Assembly (NCBI GenBank): GCA_013002305.1
Contig: JABDKG010000032.1
Span: 59,549-123,548, forward strand
DNA length: 64,000 nucleotides
Source of the DNA: Hellea sp.
GTDB taxonomy: Bacteria > Pseudomonadota > Alphaproteobacteria > Caulobacterales > Maricaulaceae
Direction: 5' to 3'
The stretch's first letter is position 1; each line of letters starts with the position of its first letter. The position numbers and the translations under genes were made by a program. This document shows, one piece after another, positions 8,777 through 18,520 of this stretch. The notes beneath the pieces are model-generated. The model did no database searches. It was not told the DNA's origin and saw only the letters and a program-made list of their open reading frames with translations.

Positions 8777-10717
8777 TTAGGCGCGGGCCAAATCAGGAGC
8801 AAGAGATTTTTCCACCAATGTCGCTTGGGCATCCTCAAGGCTCATTATGTCCTGTTGCTTATTACCTTCTCCGAGCCAACGAAGGGCTACTTTGCCGTCT
8901 TCAGCTTCGCGCTTCCCGACCACTGCGATCACGGGGATTTTACCGACAGAATGCTCACGAATTTTATAGTTGATCTTTTCATTGCGAAGATCGGTTTTAA
9001 CCCGGAGCCCTGCCGCTGTCAGCCTGTCATAAACTTCGTGCGCATAATCATCAGCTTCCGACGTGATAGTTGCAACAACCACTTGCGTTGGCGCAAGCCA
9101 AAGCGGAAAACGCCCAGCATAGTTTTCAATCAGAATACCAATGAAGCGCTCCAGCGATCCAAGTATAGCGCGGTGGAGCATAACCGGGACGTGTCGTTGA
9201 TCATCTTCGCCGACATAGGTCGCGCCCAATCGATCAGGCACTACAAAATCAACCTGCAGCGTGCCGCATTGCCAATCGCGTCCAATCGCATCTCGTAAAA
9301 CGAATTCCAGTTTTGGTCCGTAGAAAGCGCCATCGCCGGGATTCATAATTACATCAACACCAGCAGCTTTGACGGCGTCCAACAAAGCGTTTTCGGACTT
9401 ATCCCAAGTTTCATCACTGCCCGCACGGGTTTCGGGACGGTCAGAAAATTTGACGACCAGGTCCTCAAACCCAAAATCTTTGTAAACCGATTGCAGAAGC
9501 GCGATGAAGCTCTTGGTTTCTTCTTCGATTTGGTCTTCTTTACAGAAAATATGCGCGTCATCTTGCGTAAAGCCTCGGACCCGCATGATACCGTGCAAAG
9601 CACCCGTCGGCTCATTTCGGTGACAACAGCCGAATTCAGCCATACGCAAAGGCAAATCCCGATAGGACTTCAGACCCTGATTAAAGATCATCACATGGGC
9701 CGGACAATTCATCGGCTTCATGGCATGAATCTCTTCATGGGCGCCATGTTTTACTTCGGAAATAAACATGTTCTCGCGAAACTTGTCCCAGTGCCCGCTT
9801 TCGCGCCAAAGCTTATTATTAATCAGAATAGGAGTTTTGACTTCTTGATAGTCAGCGGCTTGCAGGCGGCGGCGAATATAGTTCTCAACTTGGCGCCAAA
9901 TAGTTGAGCCATTGTCATGCCAGAACACCATGCCTTGGGCTTCGCCTTGCATATGAAACAAATCAAGCTCTTTACCAAGGCGGCGGTGATCCCGTTTTTC
10001 AGCTTCTTCAAGCATGTGCAGATGCGCGTCGAGTTCTTCCTGTGTGGCCCAAGCGGTTCCGTAAATCCTTTGCAGCTGAACATTATTCGCGTCGCCGCGC
10101 CAATAGGCTCCGGCCACTTTCATTAGTTTAAAGGCTTTGCCAACTTTGCCGACGCTCGGCAGGTGCGGCCCAAGACAAAGATCAAACCAGTCGCCCTGGC
10201 GATAAATTGTGATGGTCTCGTCCTCGGGCAGATCTTGGATCAGCTCAGCTTTGTAGGTCTCACCCATATCCGTAAAGAGTTTGATCGCATCATTGCGATC
10301 CCAAACTTCGCGCGTGAACGGGTTGTTGCGCTCAATGATAAAGCGCATCTTTTTCTCAATTGCGGCAAAATCCTCGTCAGAAAACGGCTCTTCGCGGTAG
10401 AAATCATAGTAAAATCCGTTTTCGATAACGGGACCGATTGTAACCTGTGTTCCCGGAAATAACTCCTGAACTGCTTCAGCTAAAACATGCGCGGCATCGT
10501 GACGTATGAGCTCCAATCCTTCCGGATCTTTAGCAGTCACAAGTTCGATTTTCGCGTCGCCTTCAACCGGGCGTTTGGCGTCCCAAAGAACGCCGTCCAG
10601 CTTGGCCGCTAGCACTTTTTTAGCTAATCCTGATGAGATTGATTTTGCGACCTCTAACGGGGTCACGCCGTCCTCATAGTCGCGAGCCGCGCCATCGGGA
10701 AATGTCAAAGTGACCAT
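8777..10717 (-). CDS. thrS: threonine--tRNA ligase
   Basis: A 646-residue class II aminoacyl-tRNA synthetase of normal length. An N-terminal TGS domain ([20 protein letters not shown]) is followed by the editing domain with [17 protein letters not shown] (HxxxH) and the catalytic core with [34 protein letters not shown] and the late zinc-ligand His in [15 protein letters not shown]. The C-terminal anticodon-binding domain begins around [14 protein letters not shown]. It charges tRNA-Thr and removes mischarged serine. It lies in a run of reverse genes (rimM, IscU-like, yidD, thrS), with only 3 bases between yidD and thrS. Confidence 0.97.
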   Translation of the reverse strand: MVTLTFPDGAARDYEDGVTPLEVAKSISSGLAKKVLAAKLDGVLWDAKRPVEGDAKIELVTAKDPEGLELIRHDAAHVLAEAVQELFPGTQVTIGPVIENGFYYDFYREEPFSDEDFAAIEKKMRFIIERNNPFTREVWDRNDAIKLFTDMGETYKAELIQDLPEDETITIYRQGDWFDLCLGPHLPSVGKVGKAFKLMKVAGAYWRGDANNVQLQRIYGTAWATQEELDAHLHMLEEAEKRDHRRLGKELDLFHMQGEAQGMVFWHDNGSTIWRQVENYIRRRLQAADYQEVKTPILINNKLWRESGHWDKFRENMFISEVKHGAHEEIHAMKPMNCPAHVMIFNQGLKSYRDLPLRMAEFGCCHRNEPTGALHGIMRVRGFTQDDAHIFCKEDQIEEETKSFIALLQSVYKDFGFEDLVVKFSDRPETRAGSDETWDKSENALLDAVKAAGVDVIMNPGDGAFYGPKLEFVLRDAIGRDWQCGTLQVDFVVPDRLGATYVGEDDQRHVPVMLHRAILGSLERFIGILIENYAGRFPLWLAPTQVVVATITSEADDYAHEVYDRLTAAGLRVKTDLRNEKINYKIREHSVGKIPVIAVVGKREAEDGKVALRWLGEGNKQQDIMSLEDAQATLVEKSLAPDLARA

Positions 10718-10720
10718 GAT

Positions 10721-11035
10721 CTATCCATCATCTTTAAGCCGCCAAACCCCATATCGCCACGGAGCCCAGAAAGGAGGTTTAGTAATACTTTCAGGAACAT
10801 TATCAACCCCGCTTGTGCCCCCGAGCCATTTAATCGGATGGCACCTAGCCAGTCGCGCCAATGTCATCCAGCCGCCCGCCCACGGCCCATGTTTGCGAAT
10901 AGCCTCAATGGAATAGGATGAGCAGCCCGGCATATGGCGGCACCGAACCCCAATTGCCTGTAGGACCGGGCTCAGGATCAGCTTATAACCGCGAATAAGC
11001 CCAATCATGATAAATGAGGAAAGTGATCTAATCAC
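10721..11035 (-). CDS. yidD: membrane protein insertion efficiency factor YidD
   Basis: A 104-residue protein with the complete YidD signature: IRGYKLILSPVLQ, then CRHMPGCSSYSIEAIRKHG with the conserved cysteines, and LARLARCHPIKWLGG. YidD is a small, membrane-associated helper of YidC/Sec-dependent insertion. Usual length is 70-100 residues; the extra C-terminal stretch contains Trp-rich FWAPWRYGVWRL. The gene overlaps the end of the IscU-like gene by 8 bases and precedes thrS by 3 bases. It is not in the common rnpA-yidD-yidC context, but the IscU-like/yidD pairing is frequent in alphaproteobacteria. Confidence 0.93.
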   Translation of the reverse strand: MIRSLSSFIMIGLIRGYKLILSPVLQAIGVRCRHMPGCSSYSIEAIRKHGPWAGGWMTLARLARCHPIKWLGGTSGVDNVPESITKPPFWAPWRYGVWRLKDDG

Positions 11036-11453
11036 CGAGTGCCATTTCCATGGCCTCTACAGCGGCGTCAAAGGCTAACATTGTTGATGTGTGTCGCGCT
11101 GGATATTCAGAGACGCCCGCCAATAGCGCCAATTTTTCAAACCGGCCCTTTGGCGGTTCACTGCCCTGTTTAAGCATTGTGTGGAGTCCATCACGAGCCG
11201 CACGAATTTCGTCAATAGTCGCGTTGATTATGCGTTCTTTCAAAATCGCCGCGCTCGCTTGCCCGAGCGCACAGGCCTGCACCCGGAGCGCGCATTCGGA
11301 AACAACGCGGCCGTCAACATTAATATCAATTTCAACCCAAGAGCCGCACAGTTTTGAAACTTTGCGCGCGTTACCCTGCGGATTTTCGAGCACTTCATTG
11401 CGAAGCGCCGCCGAAAGGGAGAGAATATCTGTGTTGTAAAGATCCGTGAACAT
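11028..11453 (-). CDS. IscU/SufU-like iron-sulfur cluster scaffold family protein, atypical third ligand
   Basis: A 141-residue protein of the NifU N-terminal/IscU fold. Cys36 (KLCGSWV) and Cys54/Cys61 (SECALRVQACALGQAS) match the first two ligand regions. At the third ligand site, normally R-x-x-C, this protein reads ARHTSTML (about 119-126), with Ser instead of Cys. It may therefore not assemble clusters in the classic way. I chose the start at 11453 (MFTDLYNTDIL) because family similarity begins there; the open frame extends upstream to 11519 and into rimM. The 3' end overlaps yidD. No other suf or isc gene is nearby. Confidence 0.8.
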   Translation of the reverse strand: MFTDLYNTDILSLSAALRNEVLENPQGNARKVSKLCGSWVEIDINVDGRVVSECALRVQACALGQASAAILKERIINATIDEIRAARDGLHTMLKQGSEPPKGRFEKLALLAGVSEYPARHTSTMLAFDAAVEAMEMALGD

Positions 11454-11469
11454 GAGACTTATATAAGAA

Positions 11470-12009
11470 CTATTCTTTCTCAGAGCCAGATACGACCTCA
11501 TCAGGCTCAACAATATCAATCACAATTTTTCCGCCCTTAATATCGACGTGAGGCACCGCATCTTTGGTAAAAGGATGGAACCAATCTTTTTCGCCGGGTG
11601 TTTCAATTTCAAGCAGATCACCGCTGCCATAATCATGAACCGCCTTTACGCGGCCACCCGGTTTGCCATCCACGAGCTCCACTGTCAGACCGATCAGATC
11701 CGAATAATAAAATTGATCGTCGTCCGGCGCAGGTAGCGCGCTCCGCGGCACATAAAGCTTGGTTGATTTCATCCCTTCGGCCTGTTCGCGGGTTTTCACC
11801 TCTTTGCAAAAAGCTGCTATGCCTTTTTTGATTGGACGCGTTTTAATCGGCGTTAGGATGACTTTACCATTTTCGTCAAGAAACGGCCCAAATTTGACGC
11901 AAGACTTAGGGTCTTCGGTAAACGGTTTGATTTTCACCTCGCCTTTGACGCCGAAAGCTCCGGCGATTGCGGCTATGCAAATCAACTGCTCTGTTCTGTT
12001 TTCATTCAT
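11470..12009 (-). CDS. rimM: ribosome maturation factor RimM
   Basis: A protein of about 179 residues. ICIAAIAGAFGVKGEVKIKPF is the conserved RimM N-terminal beta-barrel start (usually GxIxxxxGxxGEV), and FYYSDLIGLTVEL with GDLLEIE and FHPFTKDAVPHVDI belongs to the PRC-barrel half. RimM binds ribosomal protein S19 and aids maturation of the 30S head. The ATG at 12009 gives the normal family length; the frame is open upstream to 12072 but that part overlaps the divergent gene. It lies upstream of the IscU-like/yidD/thrS run. No rpsP, trmD or rplS, the usual neighbours, is present in the window. Confidence 0.93.
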   Translation of the reverse strand: MNENRTEQLICIAAIAGAFGVKGEVKIKPFTEDPKSCVKFGPFLDENGKVILTPIKTRPIKKGIAAFCKEVKTREQAEGMKSTKLYVPRSALPAPDDDQFYYSDLIGLTVELVDGKPGGRVKAVHDYGSGDLLEIETPGEKDWFHPFTKDAVPHVDIKGGKIVIDIVEPDEVVSGSEKE

Positions 12010-12055
12010 GGGCGTGCATGTAATACAGAATTGACCAATTTCATAAGGGTTTATT

Positions 12056-12490
12056 ATGCGTCTTCTCACCACCTCTTTTTTGACATTGGCATTCTTAGGA
12101 ATGCCTGCCCGCGCAAGCGCTCATGATGTAAAATACAAAGCTGATATTTCTGATCTCAATCTACCGACCGAAGCAGAAATTCAGAAAATTGTCGATGATA
12201 TGCCCGATCTAAACGCGCTGATGGACGGTATGATGGCGGTCGCTCAAGATAAAGATGTGCGTCAATCCTTGGAAAAAACCGGTGAAAAGCTCGCAAGTAA
12301 AATGGAAGAGCTCGCCGATCTGGAGATGCGCGATAATGGCCTTCCCGATCTCAATCTGATGATGGAGACCATGCTCCTGACATTTTCAGATGAAGACGTC
12401 ATGGGCGAATTGCTCGGAGTTGTCGAAGAATTGCAAGACACGGTCGAAGAGAACTTTGATGAAGACTTGCTAAGGCCAGAACGCGATTAA
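12056..12490 (+). CDS. secreted acidic protein of unknown function
   Basis: A 144-residue protein with a clear Sec signal peptide (about 1-22, ending PARASA before HDV). The mature part is helical, acidic and methionine-rich, with two related segments: MPDLNALMDGMMAV (about 50-63) and LPDLNLMMETMLLTF (about 97-111). This internal pair suggests a duplicated amphipathic helix. I do not recognise a named family. It is divergent from rimM with 46 bases between the starts. An inverted repeat follows the stop, but its T-run faces the other strand. It is probably periplasmic. Confidence 0.7.
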   Translation: MRLLTTSFLTLAFLGMPARASAHDVKYKADISDLNLPTEAEIQKIVDDMPDLNALMDGMMAVAQDKDVRQSLEKTGEKLASKMEELADLEMRDNGLPDLNLMMETMLLTFSDEDVMGELLGVVEELQDTVEENFDEDLLRPERD

Positions 12491-12500
12491 AACATAAAAA

Positions 12501-12521
12501 AGCCCCGTTCAAAACGGGGCT
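12501..12521 (-). terminator. rho-independent terminator downstream of metK
   Basis: AGCCCCGTT pairs with AACGGGGCT (9 base pairs, 3-base loop). Read on the minus strand it is followed at once by TTTTTTATGTTT, a good T-tract, so it terminates metK. On the plus strand the T-tract is absent, though it might still slow transcription of the secreted-protein gene. Confidence 0.85.
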
Positions 12522-12544
12522 CAATTCACTTTTGATTTTTCGAC

Positions 12545-13744
12545 TTATCCTAAGGCGGCCTTGAGCTCGTCAACGAGATCTGTCCGTTCCCAGGTAAACC
12601 CGCCTTGATTATCAGGCTTGCGGCCAAAGTGACCATAGGCCGCCGTGCGGGCATAGATTGGGTTGTTAAGCTGAAGGTGTTTGCGAATACCGTAAGGCGT
12701 CAAATCCATGGATTTGCGAATAGCTTTTTCAATAGCTTCGGCAGACACGGCGTTGCCTTCTTGAACATTGACATAAATCGATGTCGGCTGAGCCACACCG
12801 ATCGCGTATGAAACTTGAATATCAACCCACGGCGCCAAACCGGCGGCCACGATGTTTTTCGCCAGATAGCGCGTTGCATAAGCAGCTGAACGGTCAACTT
12901 TCGTTGGATCTTTTCCTGAAAACGCGCCGCCGCCGTGAGGGGCCATGCCGCCATATGTATCGACGATTATTTTACGTCCTGTCAGACCTGTATCTCCGTC
13001 CGGGCCCCCAATAACAAATTTACCCGTTGGATTAATGTGCCAGATCGTGTCGTCTGTGACCCATCCCTCAGGCATAACGTCCAAAATGTAAGGCTTGACC
13101 AAGTCGGAAACGTCTTGAGATGTCATTGAAGCATCGAGATGTTGTGTTGATAAGACAATTGCGTTGGCGCGAACCGGTTTTCCATCCTCATATTGAACGG
13201 TCACCTGAGATTTGCTATCCGGGCCAAGCTGAGAGGCACGGCCATCTTTCCGAGCACGGGCTAAAACTTCGAGAATTTTGTGAGACAAGTGCACGGGAGC
13301 CGGCATCAGATCTTCATTATCCTGACAGGCATAACCGAACATTATGCCCTGATCGCCCGCACCTTGGGCAGCATGCAGACCTTCGCCTTCGTCGACACCT
13401 TGAGCGATATCGACTGACTGAGCGTGAAGCAGCACGTCGACATCAGCTGTTTCCCAGTGGAAACCGTCCTGTTCATAGCCGATATCTTTGACCGCTTCGC
13501 GAGCAACGTCTTCGACCATGGCTTTGGTGATTTTATCAGTGCCGCGAGTCTCGCCAGCGATGACTATTTTATTGGTCGTCGTTAGCGTTTCAGCGGCGAC
13601 GCGCACATCCCATGGGGACATGCCATCTTTGATAGATTCTTGGAAAAAAAGATCGACGATTTCATCTGAAATTCGATCAGATACTTTATCTGGATGGCCT
13701 TCTGAAACTGATTCAGAAGTAAATTCATATGCTTTGCGGCTCAT
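12545..13744 (-). CDS. metK: S-adenosylmethionine synthetase
   Basis: A 399-residue enzyme of normal family length. [20 protein letters not shown] (8-27) is the N-terminal ATP/methionine motif. [13 protein letters not shown] is the hexapeptide region, and [19 protein letters not shown] holds the phosphate-binding loop. It makes S-adenosylmethionine from methionine and ATP. A strong AAGGAG ribosome site lies 6 bases upstream of the ATG. It lies downstream of ahcY on the same strand with a hairpin between them. The pair covers synthesis of SAM and removal of its by-product, as in many alphaproteobacteria. Confidence 0.98.
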   Translation of the reverse strand: MSRKAYEFTSESVSEGHPDKVSDRISDEIVDLFFQESIKDGMSPWDVRVAAETLTTTNKIVIAGETRGTDKITKAMVEDVAREAVKDIGYEQDGFHWETADVDVLLHAQSVDIAQGVDEGEGLHAAQGAGDQGIMFGYACQDNEDLMPAPVHLSHKILEVLARARKDGRASQLGPDSKSQVTVQYEDGKPVRANAIVLSTQHLDASMTSQDVSDLVKPYILDVMPEGWVTDDTIWHINPTGKFVIGGPDGDTGLTGRKIIVDTYGGMAPHGGGAFSGKDPTKVDRSAAYATRYLAKNIVAAGLAPWVDIQVSYAIGVAQPTSIYVNVQEGNAVSAEAIEKAIRKSMDLTPYGIRKHLQLNNPIYARTAAYGHFGRKPDNQGGFTWERTDLVDELKAALG

Positions 13745-13809
13745 GGCTCGCTCCTTGATTTTAAGGCTCTACGCTTTTTATTATTTTTATATTGGAGGCT
13801 TGGGGTTAA

Positions 13810-13830
13810 GGCGGCAGAAAGCCTGCCGCC
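13810..13830 (-). terminator. hairpin between ahcY and metK
   Basis: GGCGGCAG pairs with CTGCCGCC (8 base pairs, 5-base loop), 10 bases after the ahcY stop. On the minus strand it is followed by TTAACCCC, only a poor T-tract. It could be a leaky terminator or a processing/stability element that lets some transcription reach metK. Confidence 0.5.
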
Positions 13831-13840
13831 GGATTGGTTT

Positions 13841-15250
13841 CTAGTAGCGATAATGCTCGGGCTTGTAAGGACCTTCTTGAGCAACGCCGATATAGTCAGC
13901 CTGCTCTTCCGTCATTTTGGTTAGCTTGACGCCGATTTTATCAAGATGAAGACGGGCGACTTTTTCGTCCAGATGCTTTGGTAGCATATAGACTTTGTTC
14001 TCATAGCGCGGCGTAGTCGCCTTGCTGTCTTCCCAAAGTTCGATCTGAGCCAGTACCTGGTTGGTAAAGGACGCCGACATTACAAATGATGGGTGACCTG
14101 TCGCGTTACCAAGGTTCAGCAAACGACCCTGAGATAAAATAATCATGCGATTTCCGCCTGGGAATGTGATCATGTCAACTTGGTCTTTAATATTGGTCCA
14201 GTTGAAGTTTTTAAGCGCCGCAACTTGGATTTCATTATCGAAGTGACCGATATTGCCGACGATGGCCATATCTTTCATCTCGCGCATATGTTCGAGGCGG
14301 ATTACATCTTTATTCCCGGTAGTCGTGATAAATATATCGGCGTCTTTAACCGTGTCTTCGAGAGTTGTGACTTCAAACCCGTCCATGGCGGCTTGTAGTG
14401 CGCAAATCGGGTCAACTTCGGTGACCTTAACGCGAGCACCTGCGCCGCGAAGCGAGGCAGCAGAACCTTTACCGACATCCCCGTAACCCAGAACAACGGC
14501 GGTTTTACCGGCCATCATTGTATCGGTCGCGCGGCGGATACCGTCGACGAGCGATTCTTTACAGCCATATTTGTTGTCGAATTTCGATTTAGTGACCGAG
14601 TCGTTCACATTGATCGCCGGGAATGGCAGGAGGCCTTTTTCAACCAATTCATAGAGGCGGTGAACACCCGTTGTGGTCTCTTCGGAAACGCCAACAATCT
14701 GCTCACGCATTTTTGTAAACCAACCTGGGCTCTCAGCCATACGCTTTTTGATCTGCGCGAAAATTGCGGCTTCTTCTTCGGACCCCGGCTCGCCTTCGAT
14801 AAGGCTTGTTTCACCAGCTTCAACCCGTGAACCCAGGATGATGTAAAGTGTTGCGTCGCCGCCATCATCTAAAATGATATTTGGCCCTTCTGGAAAAAGG
14901 AATGATTTGTCGAGATAATCCCAGTGCTCTTCGAGCGATTGACCCTTAACTGCAAAAACAGGAATGCCCGCAGCCGCAATAGCAGCAGCAGCGTGATCTT
15001 GCGTTGAATAAATATTACATGAAGCCCAGCGAACATCCGCGCCGAGCGCTGTCAATGTTTCAATCAAAACACCGGTCTGAATAGTCATGTGTAGAGATCC
15101 AACGATTCGGGCGCCAGAAAGCGGTTTTGATTTCCCAAATTCTTCACGGCAAGCCATCAGGCCCGGCATTTCAGTTTCAGCGATGTCTAGCTCTTTGCGG
15201 CCAAAATCGGCCAGGTTGATGTCTTTGACGACATAATCTTTTGTACTCAT
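13841..15250 (-). CDS. ahcY: adenosylhomocysteinase
   Basis: A 469-residue enzyme of normal bacterial length. [20 protein letters not shown] (substrate-binding Lys and Asp), [20 protein letters not shown] (NAD-binding Rossmann loop) and the C-terminal [10 protein letters not shown] (NAD-contacting Lys and Tyr) are all present. It splits S-adenosylhomocysteine into adenosine and homocysteine, relieving product inhibition of methyltransferases. It includes the roughly 40-residue insertion common in proteobacteria. The leader in front of the gene can form alternative helices beside the ribosome site (see separate entry). metK follows downstream. Confidence 0.98.
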   Translation of the reverse strand: MSTKDYVVKDINLADFGRKELDIAETEMPGLMACREEFGKSKPLSGARIVGSLHMTIQTGVLIETLTALGADVRWASCNIYSTQDHAAAAIAAAGIPVFAVKGQSLEEHWDYLDKSFLFPEGPNIILDDGGDATLYIILGSRVEAGETSLIEGEPGSEEEAAIFAQIKKRMAESPGWFTKMREQIVGVSEETTTGVHRLYELVEKGLLPFPAINVNDSVTKSKFDNKYGCKESLVDGIRRATDTMMAGKTAVVLGYGDVGKGSAASLRGAGARVKVTEVDPICALQAAMDGFEVTTLEDTVKDADIFITTTGNKDVIRLEHMREMKDMAIVGNIGHFDNEIQVAALKNFNWTNIKDQVDMITFPGGNRMIILSQGRLLNLGNATGHPSFVMSASFTNQVLAQIELWEDSKATTPRYENKVYMLPKHLDEKVARLHLDKIGVKLTKMTEEQADYIGVAQEGPYKPEHYRY

Positions 15251-15346
15251 TGCAATATCCTCTTCGGGCCTCGGCCCGGATTAAACTTTGCGCGGCTATT
15301 AGAGCGGAAATGAGGCCCGGTCAATACATATAAAGTATTTATTATA
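15251..15346 (-). promoter_or_regulatory. ahcY leader with candidate -10 box and alternative helices
   Basis: Read on the minus strand, a TATAAT box stands at 15346-15341, giving a leader of about 80 bases; no convincing -35 box was seen. CCGGGCCTC (15320-15312) can pair with GAGGCCCG (15272-15265), while the second partner can instead fold locally as CGGGC-CGAG-GCCCG (15278-15265). Both options end directly beside the purine-rich ribosome site GAAGAGGA (15264-15257). I could not fit it to the SAH or SAM riboswitch consensus from memory, so a control role is inference. Confidence 0.35.
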
Positions 15347-15458
15347 TGTTTATATTAGCTATTCCGTAGTCCGAGCTATAGCCCGTTTCATTTGTTCCAT
15401 ATTATGATAGAGAAGTGCCTATCGATCTGTCGCGCGATAATCATCAAAGGGACGGCAA

Positions 15459-16619
15459 ATGACCAACCAACAGCGCTATAATCATGTGTCAATTACTTTG
15501 CACTGGGTCATGGCCGCCTTGATCCTGTTCATGATTTGGCTTGGCCTGAACATGGAAGATGATCAGAACCGCTATCAACTGCATAAATCTATTGGCATAA
15601 CCCTGTTGATCTTAACAGTAGCTCGCATCATCTGGCGGCTTTTCAATAAGCCGCCCCCCTTGCCACACAGTGTTAAACCGATTGAAGCGCGCCTTTCGAA
15701 GCTTGTCCAATTCGGGTTTTACGCTTTGATGCTCATGGTTCCTCTTGGCGGATGGCTTCTAGTCTCTATATCAGAGTTCAGAGTACCGACGGTTCTCTAT
15801 GGCATCATTAGCTGGCCAAGCCTGCCTCTCCCGCGCTCAAAAGAAACAGCAGAGGTTGTCGCCTTCATTCATGGAAATGCGGGGAAATGGGGCTTTGGGT
15901 TTTTGCTCTTGCTGCATGTTGTCGGCGCATTAAAGCACGAAATTGTAGACAAAGATGGTGTCTTAAAACGCATGATTCCCGGACTTGGAAAAACAGATCC
16001 GCCGGCAGTTTCAAAGGGAATATTCATTACTTTGTTTGTCTCGATCGGACTATTTGCAACAATTGCTCTCATACCCGTGATCGCAACGAGTTTATCTGCC
16101 CAAAGCCAGCAACATGACTCTATATCGACCAATTGGACGATGTTAGAAAATAGTGGATCGATCCATTTTGCAGGAACTCTTGAAAGCAAGCCATTTGATG
16201 GTGAATTTGAAAACTGGGACGCGCAAATTGCGTTTTACGCCCGTGATCTCGAAAATTCTGAAGTTCTTGTCACGGTAGATCTTGCCTCGGCATCAACCGG
16301 AACCAAAATATATGATGACAGTCTGATCGAAGAAGAGTGGTTTGACGTCTCATCTGACCCGACGGCATCTGTACGGCTGACAAACTTTCAGGCCACGCCC
16401 TATGGCTTCGCCGCCGACGCCGCTTTGACCCTAAAAGGTCAAACTGTGAGCGCCCCATTTTACTTCACCTTGGAAATAGAGGGCGACACGACCACGATGA
16501 AAGGTGAAACGTCCTTTAGCCGAACCTCGTTAAGTCTTGGGCAAAAATCCTATCCTGGAGGAACGCCGATGAGCGAAGAAATATCGGTCAGCGCAACATT
16601 ATCCGCCAGACGAAACTAA
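15459..16619 (+). CDS. cytochrome b561 / YceI fusion protein
   Basis: A 386-residue two-domain protein. Residues 1-190 form a four-helix cytochrome b561 (YNHVSITLHWVMA, LHKSIGITLLILTVARIIWR, LLLLHVVGALKHE) with His residues positioned to bind two b hemes. After a further membrane segment (about 188-212), residues about 222-384 form a periplasmic YceI lipocalin-like domain (FDGEFENWDAQIAFYARDLE, LTLKGQTVSAPFYF). The b561 half may pass electrons between ubiquinol and the periplasm, and the YceI half probably binds an isoprenoid or quinone (family knowledge; role here inferred). The fusion is known in proteobacteria. It converges on gcvPB with no gap. Confidence 0.88.
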   Translation: MTNQQRYNHVSITLHWVMAALILFMIWLGLNMEDDQNRYQLHKSIGITLLILTVARIIWRLFNKPPPLPHSVKPIEARLSKLVQFGFYALMLMVPLGGWLLVSISEFRVPTVLYGIISWPSLPLPRSKETAEVVAFIHGNAGKWGFGFLLLLHVVGALKHEIVDKDGVLKRMIPGLGKTDPPAVSKGIFITLFVSIGLFATIALIPVIATSLSAQSQQHDSISTNWTMLENSGSIHFAGTLESKPFDGEFENWDAQIAFYARDLENSEVLVTVDLASASTGTKIYDDSLIEEEWFDVSSDPTASVRLTNFQATPYGFAADAALTLKGQTVSAPFYFTLEIEGDTTTMKGETSFSRTSLSLGQKSYPGGTPMSEEISVSATLSARRN

Positions 16620-18176
16620 CTATTCTGAAGCGGCTACGGCCTCAGTCCATCGAAGGACAGGTTTTCTAGCCGCCTGAGTTTCATCAAGCCGGCGCATCGG
16701 CGCGTGCACGGGCGCGGTTTGGAAAAACGCAGTTTCCTTGTTTTTGGCGCGAACAGCGAGGCCCCGCATCGCCGAAATGAAGCGATCCAATTCCTGTTTG
16801 GACTCCGATTCCGTCGGCTCGACCAACATGGCGCCGTGGACGACGAGCGGGAAATACATAGTCATTGGGTGATAGCCCTCATCGATCATGGCCTTGGCAA
16901 AATCCAAAGTGGTCACGCCCGTATTCTCGAGGAACCGATCATCAAACAGAGCTTCATGCATGCAGACACCGCCAAAGGCCGGGGTCATGACATCGGACAG
17001 CGAAGACTGAATATAATTGGCGTTTAGGACCGCGTCTTCGGTCGCCTGTCTCAGACCATCAGAACCATGGCTCATCATATATGTCAGAGCACGGGTAAAC
17101 ATGCCCATCTGGCCGTGGAAGGCGCACATCCGGCCAAAGCTGTCGGCACCTTCTCCGTTAGAATGTTCGACCAAACGATATTTTTCGCCGTCTTTTATGA
17201 CAAACGGCAGAGGCGCATGGTCCTTTAATGCGTCCGACAAAACGGTTGGACCTGCACCCGGACCGCCGCCGCCGTGAGGCGTAGAGAAAGTCTTGTGCAA
17301 ATTAAGGTGCATCGCATCAATGCCGAGATCGCCTGGGCGCACCCTTCCAACGAGCGCATTGAAATTAGCGCCGTCACAATAAAAATATCCGCCAACTGAA
17401 TGAATTAGTTCCGCGATCTCGATAATGTCGCGTTCAAACAAGCCGCACGTATTTGGATTGGTCAACATGATACCAGCGACGTCATCGCCAAGTTTTTCCT
17501 TAAGCGCCGCAAGATTGACGCGTCCATCGCCGCTCGCCGGTATTTCGTCGATTGAAAAACCGCACTGCGCTGCCGTTGCCGGGTTGGTACCATGAGCACT
17601 TTCCGGAACCAGAACGCGGCGTTTGTGAGTTTGGCCATCAGCATCCAGTTTCGCCCGGATCGCGGCCATGCCGCACCATTCGCCGTGCGCGCCGGCCTTG
17701 GGCGTCATCGCGACAGCGGGCATACCGGTTAATGTGCAAATCCAGTGTGCGAGTTCATCAATAAGCTCAAGGGCGCCTTGTACTGTGGATTGTGGCTGCA
17801 GAGGATGGACATCGCCAAAACCTGGCATACGCGCGACTTTCTCATTGAGCCGCGGATTATGTTTCATGGTGCAAGAGCCCAGCGGATAAACCCCCAGGTC
17901 AATTGCGTAATTTTTCTGCGACAGGCGTACATAATGGCGCAAAGTTTGAGGCTCGGTTAGACCAGGAAGCCCGATCTCGCTCGTCCGCTCCATTCCACCC
18001 AGACGGGATCTGACATCTTTTGCAGGCTCGAAATCCACTCCCGTACGGCGCGGAGTTCCAATTTCAAATATTAAATTCTCGGCTTGCATCAATCCCTTGT
18101 TGCCGGAAACTGTTTCATGCTCATTGCTGTTGGCGGCAACCGGCGATGTCGGGCGGCCTTTGCTACTCATGCTCAT
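16620..18176 (-). CDS. gcvPB: glycine dehydrogenase (decarboxylating) subunit 2
   Basis: A 518-residue PLP enzyme forming the C-terminal half of the split P-protein. LNLHKTFSTPHGGGGPGAGP contains the PLP-binding Lys, and YPLGSCTMKHNPRLNE and ESAHGTNPATAAQCGF are family signatures. With GcvPA it decarboxylates glycine and passes the aminomethyl group to lipoyl-GcvH. The N-terminus carries an extra stretch (about 25 residues, rich in Ser/Pro/Asn) before the conserved LIFE motif. The ATG overlaps the stop of the cupin gene by four bases (ATGA), which suggests translational coupling. The operon begins with gcvT and is under a glycine riboswitch. Confidence 0.97.
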   Translation of the reverse strand: MSMSSKGRPTSPVAANSNEHETVSGNKGLMQAENLIFEIGTPRRTGVDFEPAKDVRSRLGGMERTSEIGLPGLTEPQTLRHYVRLSQKNYAIDLGVYPLGSCTMKHNPRLNEKVARMPGFGDVHPLQPQSTVQGALELIDELAHWICTLTGMPAVAMTPKAGAHGEWCGMAAIRAKLDADGQTHKRRVLVPESAHGTNPATAAQCGFSIDEIPASGDGRVNLAALKEKLGDDVAGIMLTNPNTCGLFERDIIEIAELIHSVGGYFYCDGANFNALVGRVRPGDLGIDAMHLNLHKTFSTPHGGGGPGAGPTVLSDALKDHAPLPFVIKDGEKYRLVEHSNGEGADSFGRMCAFHGQMGMFTRALTYMMSHGSDGLRQATEDAVLNANYIQSSLSDVMTPAFGGVCMHEALFDDRFLENTGVTTLDFAKAMIDEGYHPMTMYFPLVVHGAMLVEPTESESKQELDRFISAMRGLAVRAKNKETAFFQTAPVHAPMRRLDETQAARKPVLRWTEAVAASE

Positions 18177-18520
18177 AAATCATCCTCCTGTTCGGGCGGT
18201 TTTTTGGAAAAAACCACCAGGATTTTCATATCCTGTTCGATGTCGTAAAAATAATGATCAAGAAAGGCAGAGACAAATATTGTGTCACCTGTCATGACAT
18301 CTTGACTTTCTCCGTCGCACATAAATTGCGCTTTGCCAGAAATAATATAGTAAAGCTCATCCCAATCATGCGGTTTTTGGGTGTCTTTTCCACCTGCCGG
18401 AAGTTCAAAAATCTCGGCCGACATGGTATCGACATCCAAAAATTCATAAAAAGCCGCTTTATTGATTTTGTTTTTAGAGACCAGAATTTCCAATGGCCAG
18501 ACATCAAATTTAATGCTCAC
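18173..18520 (-). CDS. cupin-fold protein inside the gcv operon
   Basis: A 115-residue single-domain cupin. Motif 1 is seen as [18 protein letters not shown] (about 49-66, with His and Glu as candidate metal ligands), and motif 2 as [17 protein letters not shown] (about 77-93, with a His). Four-base overlaps join it to gcvPA upstream and gcvPB downstream, so it is co-translated with the two halves of the P-protein. It may sense or bind a small molecule, or act on a glycine-derived metabolite; its function is unknown. The repeated tight overlap argues against a chance insertion. Confidence 0.8.
   Translation of the reverse strand: MSIKFDVWPLEILVSKNKINKAAFYEFLDVDTMSAEIFELPAGGKDTQKPHDWDELYYIISGKAQFMCDGESQDVMTGDTIFVSAFLDHYFYDIEQDMKILVVFSKKPPEQEDDL

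Noticed and set aside
13120..13491. 123-residue frame on the plus strand
   Set aside because: It lies antisense within metK, with His/Arg-rich composition typical of shadows.
15251..15320. SAH or SAM riboswitch before ahcY
   Set aside because: The alternative helices are real, but the conserved bases of SAH, SAM-II or SAM/SAH classes could not be placed, so it is listed only as a leader structure.
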